From NCBI GenBank assembly GCA_017428945.1, contig JAFRPW010000033.1:1-64000 (forward strand): a stretch of DNA of 64,000 bases, written 5' to 3'. The stretch comes from Bacteroidales bacterium (GTDB lineage Bacteria > Bacteroidota > Bacteroidia > Bacteroidales > UBA932). Below the pieces are notes generated by a model. That model was given only the letters and a program-made list of their open reading frames with translations, was not told the origin of the DNA and did no database searches. The position numbers were made by a program, and so were the translations under genes. Shown piece after piece: positions 54,937 to 63,962 of the stretch (position 1 is its first letter; the number at the start of each line of letters is the position of its first letter).

Positions 54937-56274
54937 TTATAGCCTTGCCTGAATTGCCTTTGTGGCCTCTTCGTAGCCAGGCTTCTCAAGCAGGGCGAAC
55001 ATGTTCTTCTTGTAGGCCTCGACACCGGGCTGGTTGAAAGGGTTCACGCCAAGGGTGTAGGCGCTGATGCCACAGGCAAACTCAAAGAAGTAAAGGAGTG
55101 CGCCGAGGTTGAAGGCGTCCACCTTCTCGAATGCCACCTGGAGCTGCGGAACGCCGCCGTCGATGTGGGCCAGGACGGTTCCAAGCTCTGCCATGTGGTT
55201 GCAGTGCTCCACGTGCTTGCCGGCAAGGAAGTTGAGCTGGTCAAGGTTCTGGTCATCGGCCTCGATGACAACGGAGCGCTGTGCTTTCTCCACGTGGAGG
55301 ACGGTCTCAAACATGACCCTGGAGCCTTCCTGGATGAACTGGCCCATGGAGTGGAGGTCTGCGGTGTTGTTTACGCTGGCGGGGAAGATGCCCTTGCCGT
55401 CCTTGCCCTCGGACTCTCCGTATAGCTGCTTCCACCACTCTGCCACGTAGGTAAGCTTGGGATTGTAGTTCACAAGGATTTCCGTGCTCTTTCCATACTC
55501 TGTGTGAAGGAGGTTACGCATTGCGGCATAGACAATTGCAGGGTTGTCGGAATACTTCTTTGCAAGGGCTTTCTCTGCTTCTTTTGCACCTTCCAGCAGG
55601 GCTTTTACGTCCAGGCCGGCGGCGGCAATGGGAAGAAGGCCCACGGGAGTGAGCACGCTGAAGCGGCCGCCCACGTTGTCCGGAACCACGAAGGTCTTGT
55701 AGCCTTCCTGGGTGCTCAGGGTCTTGAGTGCACCCTTCTTTGCATCCGTGATGGCCACGATGCGGATGGCGGCCTCCGCCTTTCCGTAACGCTCCTCTAT
55801 GTACTGCTTCACGATGCGGAAAGCAACGGCCGGCTCTGTTGTGGTGCCGGATTTGGAAATGACGATGCAGGCCACGTTGCGCTCTGCGGCAAGGTCCATA
55901 AGTTCTGCAAGGTATTCCTCAGAGAGGTTGTTTCCTGCAAAGACAACCTCGGGGGCATCCTTTTTCTTGAGCTGCTTAGCAAAATTGTGGCTCAGGGCCT
56001 CGATGACGCACTTTGCTCCAAGATAGCTGCCGCCGATGCCTATTGCTATCACAAGGTCAACACCCTTGGTGTTCCACTGCTTGCAGATATCGTCTATGTC
56101 CTTGAGCATGGAGGCGGGAACCTCAGAGGGGAGGTGCTTCCAGCCAAGGAAGTCGTTACCTGCACCTTTCTCGCTTTCAAGGACATCGAATGCGTCCAGG
56201 GCCTTCTTTACATAAGCATCATACTTGGCGGCATCCACAAAGGAAGCGCAGCCTTTCACGTCAACTTTTACCAT
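54937..56274 (-). CDS. pgi: Glucose-6-phosphate isomerase
   Basis: A cytosolic glycolytic enzyme interconverting glucose 6-phosphate and fructose 6-phosphate. The 445 residues fit the shorter bacterial form. Visible are IGIGGSYLGAKCVIEAL (78-94), the phosphate-binding VISKSGTTTEPA (137-148), the EYGKSTEILVNYN region and the C-terminal GVEAYKKNMFALL with the catalytic Lys. It would receive glucose released by the GH3/GH94 enzymes. It is monocistronic, with a promoter just upstream. Confidence 0.96.
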   Translation of the reverse strand: MVKVDVKGCASFVDAAKYDAYVKKALDAFDVLESEKGAGNDFLGWKHLPSEVPASMLKDIDDICKQWNTKGVDLVIAIGIGGSYLGAKCVIEALSHNFAKQLKKKDAPEVVFAGNNLSEEYLAELMDLAAERNVACIVISKSGTTTEPAVAFRIVKQYIEERYGKAEAAIRIVAITDAKKGALKTLSTQEGYKTFVVPDNVGGRFSVLTPVGLLPIAAAGLDVKALLEGAKEAEKALAKKYSDNPAIVYAAMRNLLHTEYGKSTEILVNYNPKLTYVAEWWKQLYGESEGKDGKGIFPASVNNTADLHSMGQFIQEGSRVMFETVLHVEKAQRSVVIEADDQNLDQLNFLAGKHVEHCNHMAELGTVLAHIDGGVPQLQVAFEKVDAFNLGALLYFFEFACGISAYTLGVNPFNQPGVEAYKKNMFALLEKPGYEEATKAIQARL

Positions 56275-56311
56275 AATGATTTATAGAGTTTATTATTTTG
56301 TTCAAATCATA

Positions 56312-56319
56312 CAAATATA
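56312..56319 (-). promoter_or_regulatory. -7 box (TATATTTG) for pgi
   Basis: Minus-strand TATATTTG 37 bases before the pgi start, directly after the stop of the radical SAM gene. Confidence 0.65.
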
Positions 56320-56320
56320 A

Positions 56321-57391
56321 TCATTTTTTGGATTCATTGGCACAGAGAGTCTTGTGATAATGGCACTGGAGCAGTTCTGCGTGCTCTCCGTGATGGTTGT
56401 GCATGCCGTTGCCAAGGCAGTTCTTCCACTCCTTACACTCCGCGCAGATGCCTGTCCGAGCCCAGCTGCGGTCACGGAAAGGCTGGAAACGTTTTTCCCA
56501 GACCTCGTAGAAATTGTCCTGATAGATATTCCCCTGTGAGAACCTGTCCCTGTCTATGTTGGGGCAGGCGCATATTCTGCCGTCGATGAGAATTGATGCG
56601 ATGTTCACTCCCGCATGGCAGAAAAACCGCACCTGGCGCACCTTCTCCTCATACTTGCCAAGGTATCCTTCGCAGCTGAAAGTAACGGTCATGGGACCGC
56701 CCTGCTCACGTTTGGCCTTTATGAATTCCATCAGCGTAACAAACTCCTGGTCTAGAAGATGCATGTCCGGATCAGATGCCGCGCGGCCAATGGGAATAAT
56801 TGTGAAAAGGCGCCACTGCTTTACTCCCATCCCGGAAAGTAGGCTGTAGATGCTTTCCAGCTGGGAAAGGTTGCGTTTGTTCACGCAGGTGACAACATCG
56901 TAAAGAAGACGGGGATCGGCAGCAATGATGCCGATGGCCCTGACCGCCCTACGGAAGCTCCCGGGAATGCCGCGCATCCAGTCGTGGCTGTCTTCAAGGC
57001 CGTCCAGGCTAACCGTAACGGCCCCCATTCCCGCTTCCATAAGCTTCCTGTGCATGGCCTCATCGTAAAACCAGCCGTTTGTTACCATGCCCCAGCTGAA
57101 TCCGCGGCGGAGTATCTCACGTCCGGCCTCAGCGATGTCCGGCCTCATGAGGGGTTCTCCGCCGGTGAGGACCACGTTGAAATCTCCCGGCTTTTTCACT
57201 TTGGGAATGGTGTCAAGGGCCCGCAGGAAGTCCTCCAGCGGCATGTCCTTTTCCTTTACTGCCATTCCGCAGTCGCTCCCGCAGTGGCGGCAGCGGAAAT
57301 TACAGCGTGTGGTGCATTCCCAGAAGAGGTAATTCAGTTCGTGGACTTTGGTTTCATAGTCCCTGAACATGCGGAACAGCAGAGGATTCAT
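56321..57391 (-). CDS. Radical SAM/SPASM enzyme of the rSAM/lipoprotein system (TIGR04133-like)
   Basis: A 356-residue radical S-adenosylmethionine enzyme. The [4Fe-4S] motif CNFRCRHC is at residues 30-37; a GGEPLMRPD block follows near 77. The C-terminal part has the clustered cysteines of a SPASM domain (CACPNID, ICAECKEWKNC, LLQCHYHK), which binds extra iron-sulfur clusters in peptide-modifying enzymes. The neighbour on the opposite strand encodes the lipoprotein of the same two-gene system known from Bacteroidota. Substrate and reaction are unknown; modification of the lipoprotein is an inference. Confidence 0.85.
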   Translation of the reverse strand: MNPLLFRMFRDYETKVHELNYLFWECTTRCNFRCRHCGSDCGMAVKEKDMPLEDFLRALDTIPKVKKPGDFNVVLTGGEPLMRPDIAEAGREILRRGFSWGMVTNGWFYDEAMHRKLMEAGMGAVTVSLDGLEDSHDWMRGIPGSFRRAVRAIGIIAADPRLLYDVVTCVNKRNLSQLESIYSLLSGMGVKQWRLFTIIPIGRAASDPDMHLLDQEFVTLMEFIKAKREQGGPMTVTFSCEGYLGKYEEKVRQVRFFCHAGVNIASILIDGRICACPNIDRDRFSQGNIYQDNFYEVWEKRFQPFRDRSWARTGICAECKEWKNCLGNGMHNHHGEHAELLQCHYHKTLCANESKK

Positions 57392-57401
57392 TATTTTTTT
57401 C

Positions 57402-57409
57402 TATTTTTG
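57402..57409 (+). promoter_or_regulatory. -7 box (TATTTTTG) for the lipoprotein gene
   Basis: TATTTTTG in the 64-base gap between the divergent radical SAM and lipoprotein genes, 46 bases before the latter's start. Confidence 0.6.
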
Positions 57410-57455
57410 TGCAAGATAATAAAAAAAAGGGATTCTAAAGGTAAAAGTCACGGCT

Positions 57456-57842
57456 ATGAAATTCTTGCATAACATTCTCAAAGGCATTTCGCTCACTGGC
57501 GTCCTGTTTGTCTTTCAAGCCTGCTACGGAGAGCCGTACGACCCTCTCCTTCGTGAAGGCGGAATGGCGCCAATGTCTTTTACCCTTGTCTCTCACGCAG
57601 ACGGCAAGCCCATCGAGGGCGTAAAAATCTCTGCAAGTGCCTGGAAGACAGATGACGGCAAGCAGGTTATCGGCACCACCGGCGCCGACGGCAAATGCAC
57701 CGTTAACATCCCTTACCTCAGGAACAACGAAGGCCCGTACATCCGTTTTGAGGACCAGGACAAGAAATTCGCCGTAAAGGACACCACCCTTGCAGACCTC
57801 AGGGAACGCGATATCCTGGTGAAAATGGACCCCAAGTTATGA
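57456..57842 (+). CDS. Radical SAM-associated putative lipoprotein (TIGR04134-like)
   Basis: A 128-residue exported protein. An N-terminal hydrophobic segment ends at VFQAC (Cys23), and CYGEPYDP follows, the Cys-Tyr-Gly-x-Pro block that marks these lipoproteins. The rest resembles a small carboxypeptidase-regulatory-like beta domain (FTLVSHADGKPIEGVKISAS), possibly the modified substrate. The gene is divergent from the radical SAM gene and coupled by ATGA to the next gene. Confidence 0.78.
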   Translation: MKFLHNILKGISLTGVLFVFQACYGEPYDPLLREGGMAPMSFTLVSHADGKPIEGVKISASAWKTDDGKQVIGTTGADGKCTVNIPYLRNNEGPYIRFEDQDKKFAVKDTTLADLRERDILVKMDPKL

Positions 57843-58474
57843 GAGCGCGTTTTCTGATTATAACCTGCCTGTGCCTTGCATCTGCCTTTTCTGCCGGCGC
57901 CCAGCAGGAGCAGTCGGCATATCCTCAGTTCCAGAAGTCATATTCCATAGAACTGGGCACCGGTATCCAGCCTTTTTATATGAATTCATGGACCGCTCCC
58001 TCCGGTTTGGTAAAGGACAGATTAGCCGCCAAAGGCCAGAGACCTGCATCGCCTTATTATTATCCTGTGCTAAGTCTTACGGGAGTCATGAGAATATCCC
58101 GCAGGAGCGAGCACATCCTTACTTTTGGCTCTACATGGTGTCATCATCAGGTGATGCAGTATGCAGAGTCCGGGGGAGTTGACCCAGAGGGTAAGCCTCG
58201 TTACAATACAGCAGAGAAGGGTACGCTTGTGGGCTGGATGGACTCGTCACCGCAATTCTCCCTTACCTGGCAGTGGCGTCACCTCTGGACTCCCGAAAGG
58301 AAAGTGGTCCTTTATACCGGAGTGGGCCTGGGGCTATGTATGGAGTTCGTACCCATTCCTGACGTGACGCCTGTCGGACTGCGTTTTGGCGGAACTCACC
58401 TTTACGGCTTTGCAGAACTCACATTAGGCCCTGTTGCCACTCTGGCCCACGGAGGGCTGGGATGGCGGTTCTGA
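57839..58474 (+). CDS. Hypothetical exported protein, likely small outer-membrane barrel
   Basis: A 211-residue protein of unknown function, not recognised as a named family. It has a signal peptide (MRARFLIITCLCLASAFSAGA), then alternating amphipathic strands (SYSIELGTGIQPFY, VVLYTGVGLGLCMEF, LYGFAELTLGPVA), and ends GGLGWRF with a C-terminal aromatic residue, as barrel proteins do. An ATGA overlap couples it to the lipoprotein gene, so it may be a third member of the radical SAM locus. It ends 10 bases before the copy 2 repeat. Confidence 0.7.
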   Translation: MRARFLIITCLCLASAFSAGAQQEQSAYPQFQKSYSIELGTGIQPFYMNSWTAPSGLVKDRLAAKGQRPASPYYYPVLSLTGVMRISRRSEHILTFGSTWCHHQVMQYAESGGVDPEGKPRYNTAEKGTLVGWMDSSPQFSLTWQWRHLWTPERKVVLYTGVGLGLCMEFVPIPDVTPVGLRFGGTHLYGFAELTLGPVATLAHGGLGWRF

Positions 58475-58484
58475 AGTCCTATCA

Positions 58485-58585
58485 ATGTGAAAGGTTCGGA
58501 AAAAATGACCGAACCTTTTACATAAAACGGCACTGTAGGCCATATAACGTAAAAGGTTCGGCATAAAAAACCGAACCTTTTACAT
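58485..58585 (-). repeat. Double-hairpin repeat, copy 2 (101 bases, inverted relative to copy 1)
   Basis: Same two hairpins as 54828-54928 in reverse orientation and of identical length. It lies between the convergent 3' ends of the barrel-like gene and recX and probably terminates both. Confidence 0.9.
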
Positions 58586-58587
58586 TT

Positions 58588-59052
58588 TCAGACTTCGGAG
58601 CCGGCAATGATGGAGTCAACTACCGGGGCTACATGGTCATACTCATACCCACGGGATAGGACGTACTTGAGAAGCTTCAATTTGCACTGGGGGTCCCCTG
58701 CCAGTACCTTATACTTATCTTCCACAAGGCGGCGGAGCTTGGCGTCTGCCTTGGGCGCCTCAATTTCCGCAAGCCCGGCGGCAATGTCATCGTCAGAAAT
58801 GCCTTTAGCGCGCAGCTGGAAGCGTATCTTCACCGGGCCCCAGCCCTGCAGGGAAGACTTTTCGTGGGCGAAGGCTGAGGCGTAGCGGGCGTCGTCAACG
58901 TACTTGTCCGCCTTCAGTGCGGCAACTACACGTGCGGCCGCGGAAGAGTCCCCTTCCAGGTCCTTCAGGGCCTTGCGGTACATGTCCGAGGCACAGTACT
59001 CTGCACGTGAGCAGAGGCGCTGCAGGCGGGAAAGGCAGGCGGCGTATTCCAT
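58588..59052 (-). CDS. recX: Regulatory protein RecX
   Basis: Inhibits RecA filaments and recombinase activity. The 154 residues are all-helical with RecX repeats: LSRLQRLCSRAEYCASDM at the start, VDDARYASAFAHEKSSLQGWG near 55 and the IRFQLRAKGIS helix. Usually recX is next to recA; here it ends the rlmN-patatin-recX operon, whose promoter is back to back with that of recA 3.5 kb away. It lies four bases after the patatin gene. Confidence 0.9.
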   Translation of the reverse strand: MEYAACLSRLQRLCSRAEYCASDMYRKALKDLEGDSSAAARVVAALKADKYVDDARYASAFAHEKSSLQGWGPVKIRFQLRAKGISDDDIAAGLAEIEAPKADAKLRRLVEDKYKVLAGDPQCKLKLLKYVLSRGYEYDHVAPVVDSIIAGSEV

Positions 59053-59056
59053 AAGC

Positions 59057-61447
59057 CTAGAAGTTGAATCCTATTGCGAGGTACGCCCCAAGTCCCTTTG
59101 TTATGGAGGAATAATGAAGCATGAACTTGATGGGACCCACGGGGGTATTGTATGCATATGAGCCGCCAAGGCCCCAGTTTATTTCTCCGTAACGGATCTG
59201 ACGGAAATTGAAGAAGTCGTAGGAGGCATTGCCGGAAAGGGTCACATAGCTGTTGCCAATCCTGTACCTTAAATCCAGTCCTCCTATTCCCAGGTAGTTA
59301 CGACGGAAAGTGGCATTGTTGATACCTACAAACGGCATCTGCTGCTCTGCATATCGTCCTGCGATGTCCCCGCCCATGATGTTGGCATAGAAAAGAGGAA
59401 TCTGGTCACCGAAGAGGAAACGTATGCGCGCCTTTGGAATGGCGGCAAACCTGCCAACGGACAGGGGCGCAAGGAAATCGGCATCCAGGATGCCGAAGGT
59501 GCTCTCTCCGCCGTTTCGGATGAGGCTTGAGACTACATCGGCACGAACGCCCATATTTACGCCGTACTCCGGGAAGTAGCCGCTGTCCGTGGTATTCATC
59601 CTGAGGCCGGCAAAGGCGCCCTGGAAGCTCAGGGGATCGGAATCAGGATCATAGTCACCAATCACCGTGGTTCCCATTATGCGGCGAATCTTGTGATAGT
59701 CGCTGTATATGCCGGCAGTGAGTTCGCTGTCCAGGAATCGGATATCGCTCAAGGACAATTCCTCCTTTATGTCATAGAAGGAAACGTTGAAGTAATTGTC
59801 TCCGTAAAGGACCGAATTGCGGTCCGTGAGGCGGGCTACGGCCTTGGCGTTGAAGGTGGGTCCCTTGGCCGGAACATACCTGAAATGCAGCCCCGCGTAT
59901 GGATTGGCGCTTATCCTTGCGGTGAGGTCAAGGGAACTGCCCTGGAGGGCGTTGGTGTTGAGCCCAAGGTTCAGCAGGGCCGCAATAATCTCTTCGGTAT
60001 CAAGGCGGAAGCCCACTCCAAAGCGGTGCACGGGGCCTTTCTGGCCGCGGAAACGGAGTTTGTACGGCTCTTCCTTTCCAAGCAGTTCATAGGTCACATA
60101 GTCAAATGAGCCGCCGCCGAAGATGCGGGCAACCTCGTCCTCAAGCACGCGGGCGTTCACGAAGGAACTGTCCTTGATATAAAGGCGGGAGCGTATGTAC
60201 TGGGCATCCTTCTCCCCCACACCGGCTATATCGATGCTGTCTATAAGGACAGACCTTTCCCATACATCCACTGCCTTCCTGCGGGTGAGCCGCTGCCTTT
60301 CCGGGCCGATTACCCGGCGGAGAGAGTCCAGTTTTCCGGCCAGGGCCTCCGCCGCATGATATCCCCTCAGGAGCATGAATTCAACGGCATCCGAGCTGAA
60401 GCTGAGCATGTTGTATCCGGTAAGGTCCGGCTTTATGTGAAGGTCCAGGGCGGCTACGCTGCGCTCGTATGAATCGTTGGAGAACATGTCTATGCAGCGC
60501 ATCACAACGTCGGCAATGTTCCCTACCTTGTCCGCCGACATGTCGGGGTCGTCCGTGGTGAGGTCTATGCCTATCACTATATCGGCCCCGAGGTCCTTGG
60601 CGATATCCACCGGGAAGTTGTTGCGCATGCCGCCGTCAAGCATTACCAGGTTGTCCAGGCGCGCAGGCACGAACAGCGCGGGAATGGACATGGTGGAGCG
60701 CATGGCAAAGTTGATGCTGCCGGAATGCCACACCTTTGCCTTGCCGGAAACCAGGTCCGTGGACACGCAGGCAAAGGGTATGGGGAAGGAGAAAAAGTCC
60801 GTGGAGTCAGAGTAACCGACTGTCCTGGAGGAGAATATCTGGTTGATATTCTGCCCGTAGGCAAGGCCGGAAGGGAGGCTGCTCCGGAGGTTGTCAGTGA
60901 GTTTGCCGGTAGCGTTCTCCACCGCCGACGCACTTACGCTGAGCTTTCCCCCGGAAAAATCGGCAATATGGTCAAGGGCATCGTCGAATTCCGTATCCCT
61001 TCTGTAATAAAAAGGAAAGGAGAGGGCGAACTTGTCGTTGTAATCCTGCCTGCGCCTGGGGACGAAACGGGAATCCACCCGGTCCGACAGCACCAGGTCC
61101 CAGTCCATGTTACGGATGAGTTCCGTAAGGTAATCGGGGCTGTATCCCAGAGCATAGAAGCCGCCAAGAAGGCCTCCCACGCTGGTTCCAAGGACCATGT
61201 CTATGGGCAGCTCGTACTGCTCCATATATTTTAGGGCTCCAATTGTAGCCGCTCCTTTGGCACCGCCTCCGGACAGCACCAGCGCCACTACGGGACGATG
61301 CTGCCGTATGCTGTCGCTGCGGGCCCTCATCCAGGCCACTGCGGCATCGTCAGAAGGGTCCAGACCAAATCCTGATGAACTCTTAGCCTGCGCGCCTGCA
61401 CTGAGACAGACGGCCATGGCAGCCAATATGGAGATTAAGCGTTTCAT
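59057..61447 (-). CDS. Patatin-like phospholipase with outer-membrane barrel (PlpD/RssA-type)
   Basis: A 796-residue exported protein with signal peptide MKRLISILAAMAVCLSAGAQA. The patatin domain has SGGGAKGAA (oxyanion loop, near 60), the nucleophile in GTSVGGLLGG, and the catalytic Asp in MLDGGMRNNFPVD. A POTRA-like segment follows (about 400-480) and then a 16-strand BamA/Omp85-type barrel ending in AIGFNF. Proteins of this type are type Vd autotransporter-like lipases. It overlaps rlmN by ATGA. Confidence 0.92.
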   Translation of the reverse strand: MKRLISILAAMAVCLSAGAQAKSSSGFGLDPSDDAAVAWMRARSDSIRQHRPVVALVLSGGGAKGAATIGALKYMEQYELPIDMVLGTSVGGLLGGFYALGYSPDYLTELIRNMDWDLVLSDRVDSRFVPRRRQDYNDKFALSFPFYYRRDTEFDDALDHIADFSGGKLSVSASAVENATGKLTDNLRSSLPSGLAYGQNINQIFSSRTVGYSDSTDFFSFPIPFACVSTDLVSGKAKVWHSGSINFAMRSTMSIPALFVPARLDNLVMLDGGMRNNFPVDIAKDLGADIVIGIDLTTDDPDMSADKVGNIADVVMRCIDMFSNDSYERSVAALDLHIKPDLTGYNMLSFSSDAVEFMLLRGYHAAEALAGKLDSLRRVIGPERQRLTRRKAVDVWERSVLIDSIDIAGVGEKDAQYIRSRLYIKDSSFVNARVLEDEVARIFGGGSFDYVTYELLGKEEPYKLRFRGQKGPVHRFGVGFRLDTEEIIAALLNLGLNTNALQGSSLDLTARISANPYAGLHFRYVPAKGPTFNAKAVARLTDRNSVLYGDNYFNVSFYDIKEELSLSDIRFLDSELTAGIYSDYHKIRRIMGTTVIGDYDPDSDPLSFQGAFAGLRMNTTDSGYFPEYGVNMGVRADVVSSLIRNGGESTFGILDADFLAPLSVGRFAAIPKARIRFLFGDQIPLFYANIMGGDIAGRYAEQQMPFVGINNATFRRNYLGIGGLDLRYRIGNSYVTLSGNASYDFFNFRQIRYGEINWGLGGSYAYNTPVGPIKFMLHYSSITKGLGAYLAIGFNF

Positions 61448-62484
61448 TTCTGGTTATGTTTTCCCGCCAGAAGCCCGCAGGCGGCAAAGATGTCCTCTCC
61501 GCGTGAGGCACGAATGGTTGCCGTGAGCCCTCCCCTTTCCAGCATGTCACGGAAGTCTTCCATGGCGGTTTCCGGCGCTGTTCCGTAAGGGAAATCCGGA
61601 ATCTTGTGGAAACGGATAAGGTTCACGCGGCACTCGAGGCCACGGAGGAGCCTTACAAGCTCTTTTGCATGGCGGGGTGTATTATTCCATCCGTCAAAAA
61701 TGGTGTACTCGAAACTTACGCGCCTCTGGCCAGTGAAATCGTACTGTTTTATCAGATCTATCACGTCCCTGAGCGGCCAGGCTTTCTCTGCGGGCATCAT
61801 CTCCAGCCTTTCCTCCGTGAAGGGATTGTGGAGACTCACGGCAAGGTGGCAGCGGGACTCGTCCAGATACTTTTTAAGATTAGGGAGGACGCCTATAGTA
61901 CTGAGCGTAATGCGTTTGGGGCTCCATGCAAGGCCCCAGGGGGCGGTAAGGACCTCTATCACCTGCTTTACAGTATCCCAGTTATCCAAGGGCTCTCCCA
62001 TGCCCATGAAGACGGTATTAGTCAGTTCCTGGGACTCGTCAACGGCAAAGAACTGAGAGAGGATATCGGTAACGGAAAGGTTACCGTGGAAGCCCTGGCG
62101 GCCGGTCATGCAGAACTTGCAGGCCATCTTGCAGCCGGCCTGGGAGCTCACGCAGAGGGTTTTGCGGTCCTTGTCCGGAATCATCACCGCCTCTACGCAG
62201 GAATCGTCATGCCCGGCTCCGACCGGACATCTAACGGGGAACAGGTACTTGCGGGTTCCGTCAGCGGAAGTCTGTACGTCAATGGGCGAGGTGATTCCCA
62301 CGTCGTATTTCTGAGCCAGCTTTTCACGGAAGGCCTTGGAAATATTGGTCATCTCCTCTATGGAACGCACTTTCTTGCCGTAGATCCACTCCGACATCTG
62401 CTTCCCGGCAAAGCCCGGAAGCCCTTCCTGGAGAGCAATGTTTTTGAGCTCCTGAGGAGTTTTCCCCACAAGTAAAATTTTCAT
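61444..62484 (-). CDS. rlmN: 23S rRNA/tRNA adenine-C2 methyltransferase RlmN
   Basis: A radical SAM enzyme that methylates A2503 of 23S rRNA and A37 of some tRNAs. The 346 residues carry CKMACKFCMTG (CX3CX2C), the GMGEPLDN segment and two further cysteines that form the methyl-carrying thioether; the C-terminal Cys is in DIFAACGLL. It is first in its operon. A -7 box lies four bases upstream of the ATG, so the mRNA is probably leaderless. Confidence 0.96.
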   Translation of the reverse strand: MKILLVGKTPQELKNIALQEGLPGFAGKQMSEWIYGKKVRSIEEMTNISKAFREKLAQKYDVGITSPIDVQTSADGTRKYLFPVRCPVGAGHDDSCVEAVMIPDKDRKTLCVSSQAGCKMACKFCMTGRQGFHGNLSVTDILSQFFAVDESQELTNTVFMGMGEPLDNWDTVKQVIEVLTAPWGLAWSPKRITLSTIGVLPNLKKYLDESRCHLAVSLHNPFTEERLEMMPAEKAWPLRDVIDLIKQYDFTGQRRVSFEYTIFDGWNNTPRHAKELVRLLRGLECRVNLIRFHKIPDFPYGTAPETAMEDFRDMLERGGLTATIRASRGEDIFAACGLLAGKHNQK

Positions 62485-62488
62485 ACTG

Positions 62489-62496
62489 CAAAATTA
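62489..62496 (-). promoter_or_regulatory. -7 box (TAATTTTG) for rlmN operon
   Basis: Minus-strand TAATTTTG four bases before the rlmN start, divergent from the recA promoter. Confidence 0.65.
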
Positions 62497-62517
62497 CGAA
62501 TATTCGGGATATTTTCA

Positions 62518-62525
62518 TAACTTTG
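62518..62525 (+). promoter_or_regulatory. -7 box (TAACTTTG) for recA
   Basis: TAACTTTG lies so close to the ATG at 62527 that the transcript should start after it; this selects ATG 62578 as the recA start. Confidence 0.7.
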
Positions 62526-62577
62526 CATGAAGCGGTTTACAGACAGGATGCCCGCAACTTTTAATTTAACACAACTT

Positions 62578-63597
62578 ATGGCAAAAGCACCCGAAGAAAT
62601 GAACGCAGCCAAGCTCAAGGCACTCCAGGCTACGATTGACAAGATTGAGAAAGATTACGGAAAGGGTACCATCATGAAGCTGGGAGACCAGCCGGAGTGG
62701 GATTCCGCTCAGGTTATTCCCAGCGGCTCCATCGCTCTGGACCACGCCCTTGGCATAGGCGGATATCCCAAAGGCCGCATCATCGAGATTTACGGTCCGG
62801 AAAGTTCCGGTAAAACCACCCTGGCAATACACGCCATTGCGGAGGCCCAGAAGAGCGGCGGCATTGCCGCAATCATCGACGCGGAGCACGCCTTCGACCG
62901 CACCTACGCAAAGGCCCTCGGCGTAGACCTGGATACCCTCCTTATTTCCCAGCCGGACAATGGTGAGCAGGCCCTTGAGATTGCCGACAACCTTATCCGC
63001 AGCGGTGCCGTGGACATCGTGGTGATAGACTCCGTGGCAGCCCTCACTCCCAAGGCAGAAATCGAGGGAGAAATGGGAGACAACAAGGTTGGCCTCCAGG
63101 CACGCCTGATGAGCCAGGCCCTCCGCAAACTCACCGCAAACATCTCAAAGACAAATACCTGCTGCATCTTCATCAACCAGCTTCGAGAGAAGATCGGCAT
63201 CATGTTCGGCAACCCGGAAACCACCACCGGCGGCAACGCCCTCAAGTTCTACGCATCCGTACGCCTGGACATCCGCCGCACCACCCAGATCAAGGACGGT
63301 GAGGAAGCCCTTGGCAACCACGTCAAGGTAAAGGTGGTGAAAAACAAGATGGCCCCTCCTTTCAAGAAGGCGGAGTTCGACATCGTCTTCGGAGAAGGCA
63401 TATCCCGCAGCGGAGAAATCGTAGACCTGGGCGTAGAGCACGGAATCATAGTCAAGTCCGGCTCCTGGTTCAGCTACAACGACACCAAACTTGCACAGGG
63501 CCGCGAAGCCGTCAAGAAAGTCATCCTTGACAACCCTGAACTTGCAGAAGAAATAGAGTCCCGCATCCGCGAGGCCATGAAAAAGGTAGACGACTAG
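62578..63597 (+). CDS. recA: Recombinase RecA
   Basis: Strand-exchange and SOS-coprotease protein. From ATG 62578 ([16 protein letters not shown]) it has 339 residues, the normal size. Walker [10 protein letters not shown] is at about 73-81 and Walker [10 protein letters not shown] near 150; the MAW-motif region and loop L2 ([20 protein letters not shown]) are also present. An earlier in-frame ATG (62527) is rejected because it lies at the promoter. The acidic C-terminal tail is short (KKVDD). No SOS box is evident in the short leader. Confidence 0.97.
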   Translation: MAKAPEEMNAAKLKALQATIDKIEKDYGKGTIMKLGDQPEWDSAQVIPSGSIALDHALGIGGYPKGRIIEIYGPESSGKTTLAIHAIAEAQKSGGIAAIIDAEHAFDRTYAKALGVDLDTLLISQPDNGEQALEIADNLIRSGAVDIVVIDSVAALTPKAEIEGEMGDNKVGLQARLMSQALRKLTANISKTNTCCIFINQLREKIGIMFGNPETTTGGNALKFYASVRLDIRRTTQIKDGEEALGNHVKVKVVKNKMAPPFKKAEFDIVFGEGISRSGEIVDLGVEHGIIVKSGSWFSYNDTKLAQGREAVKKVILDNPELAEEIESRIREAMKKVDD

Positions 63598-63599
63598 AA

Positions 63600-63962
63600 A
63601 TGAAGAAGCTAATCCTTGCAATATCCCTTGTCGCAGCCGTACTGTTCTCCACAACCAGCTGTGACATAGACGTAAACGTCACAGTCAATGCATATGCGGA
63701 ACTCATGGACCTTGGCAGCGACGTCCCCGTACCCACGCAGACGCTCAGTTTCGGTCCGTTCACGCATACATACCTGTCAGAGCCGGAGGTAGAGTCCATT
63801 TTCCTCACACTCATCAAGAACAGCAGCAAGAATTTCACGGCTGCGGACCTTTTCCTCCAGTACGTAGACAATATTGTAGGGACAGAGCTCAAGATGGAGC
63901 ACTACGGAGTGGTGGTTCAGGGAGACGGCCGCTTCGAGTTCATGCTCCTGGATTCGCAATAG
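63600..63962 (+). CDS. Hypothetical small lipoprotein
   Basis: A 120-residue exported protein of unknown function. A signal peptide ends in lipobox STTSC (Cys21). The mature part has no motif I know. Its start is two bases after the recA stop, so it is probably cotranscribed with recA. The final 38 bases of the window after it show nothing recognisable. Confidence 0.7.
   Translation: MKKLILAISLVAAVLFSTTSCDIDVNVTVNAYAELMDLGSDVPVPTQTLSFGPFTHTYLSEPEVESIFLTLIKNSSKNFTAADLFLQYVDNIVGTELKMEHYGVVVQGDGRFEFMLLDSQ

Noticed and set aside
54929-58484. Composite transposon bounded by the inverted 101-base repeats
   Set aside because: No transposase lies between or beside them, the cargo includes the housekeeping gene pgi, and both repeats sit at gene 3' ends like terminators.
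62527-62577. Upstream ATG for recA
   Set aside because: It lies two bases after the -7 box and so should not be in the mRNA; family N-termini begin near MAKAPEE at 62578.
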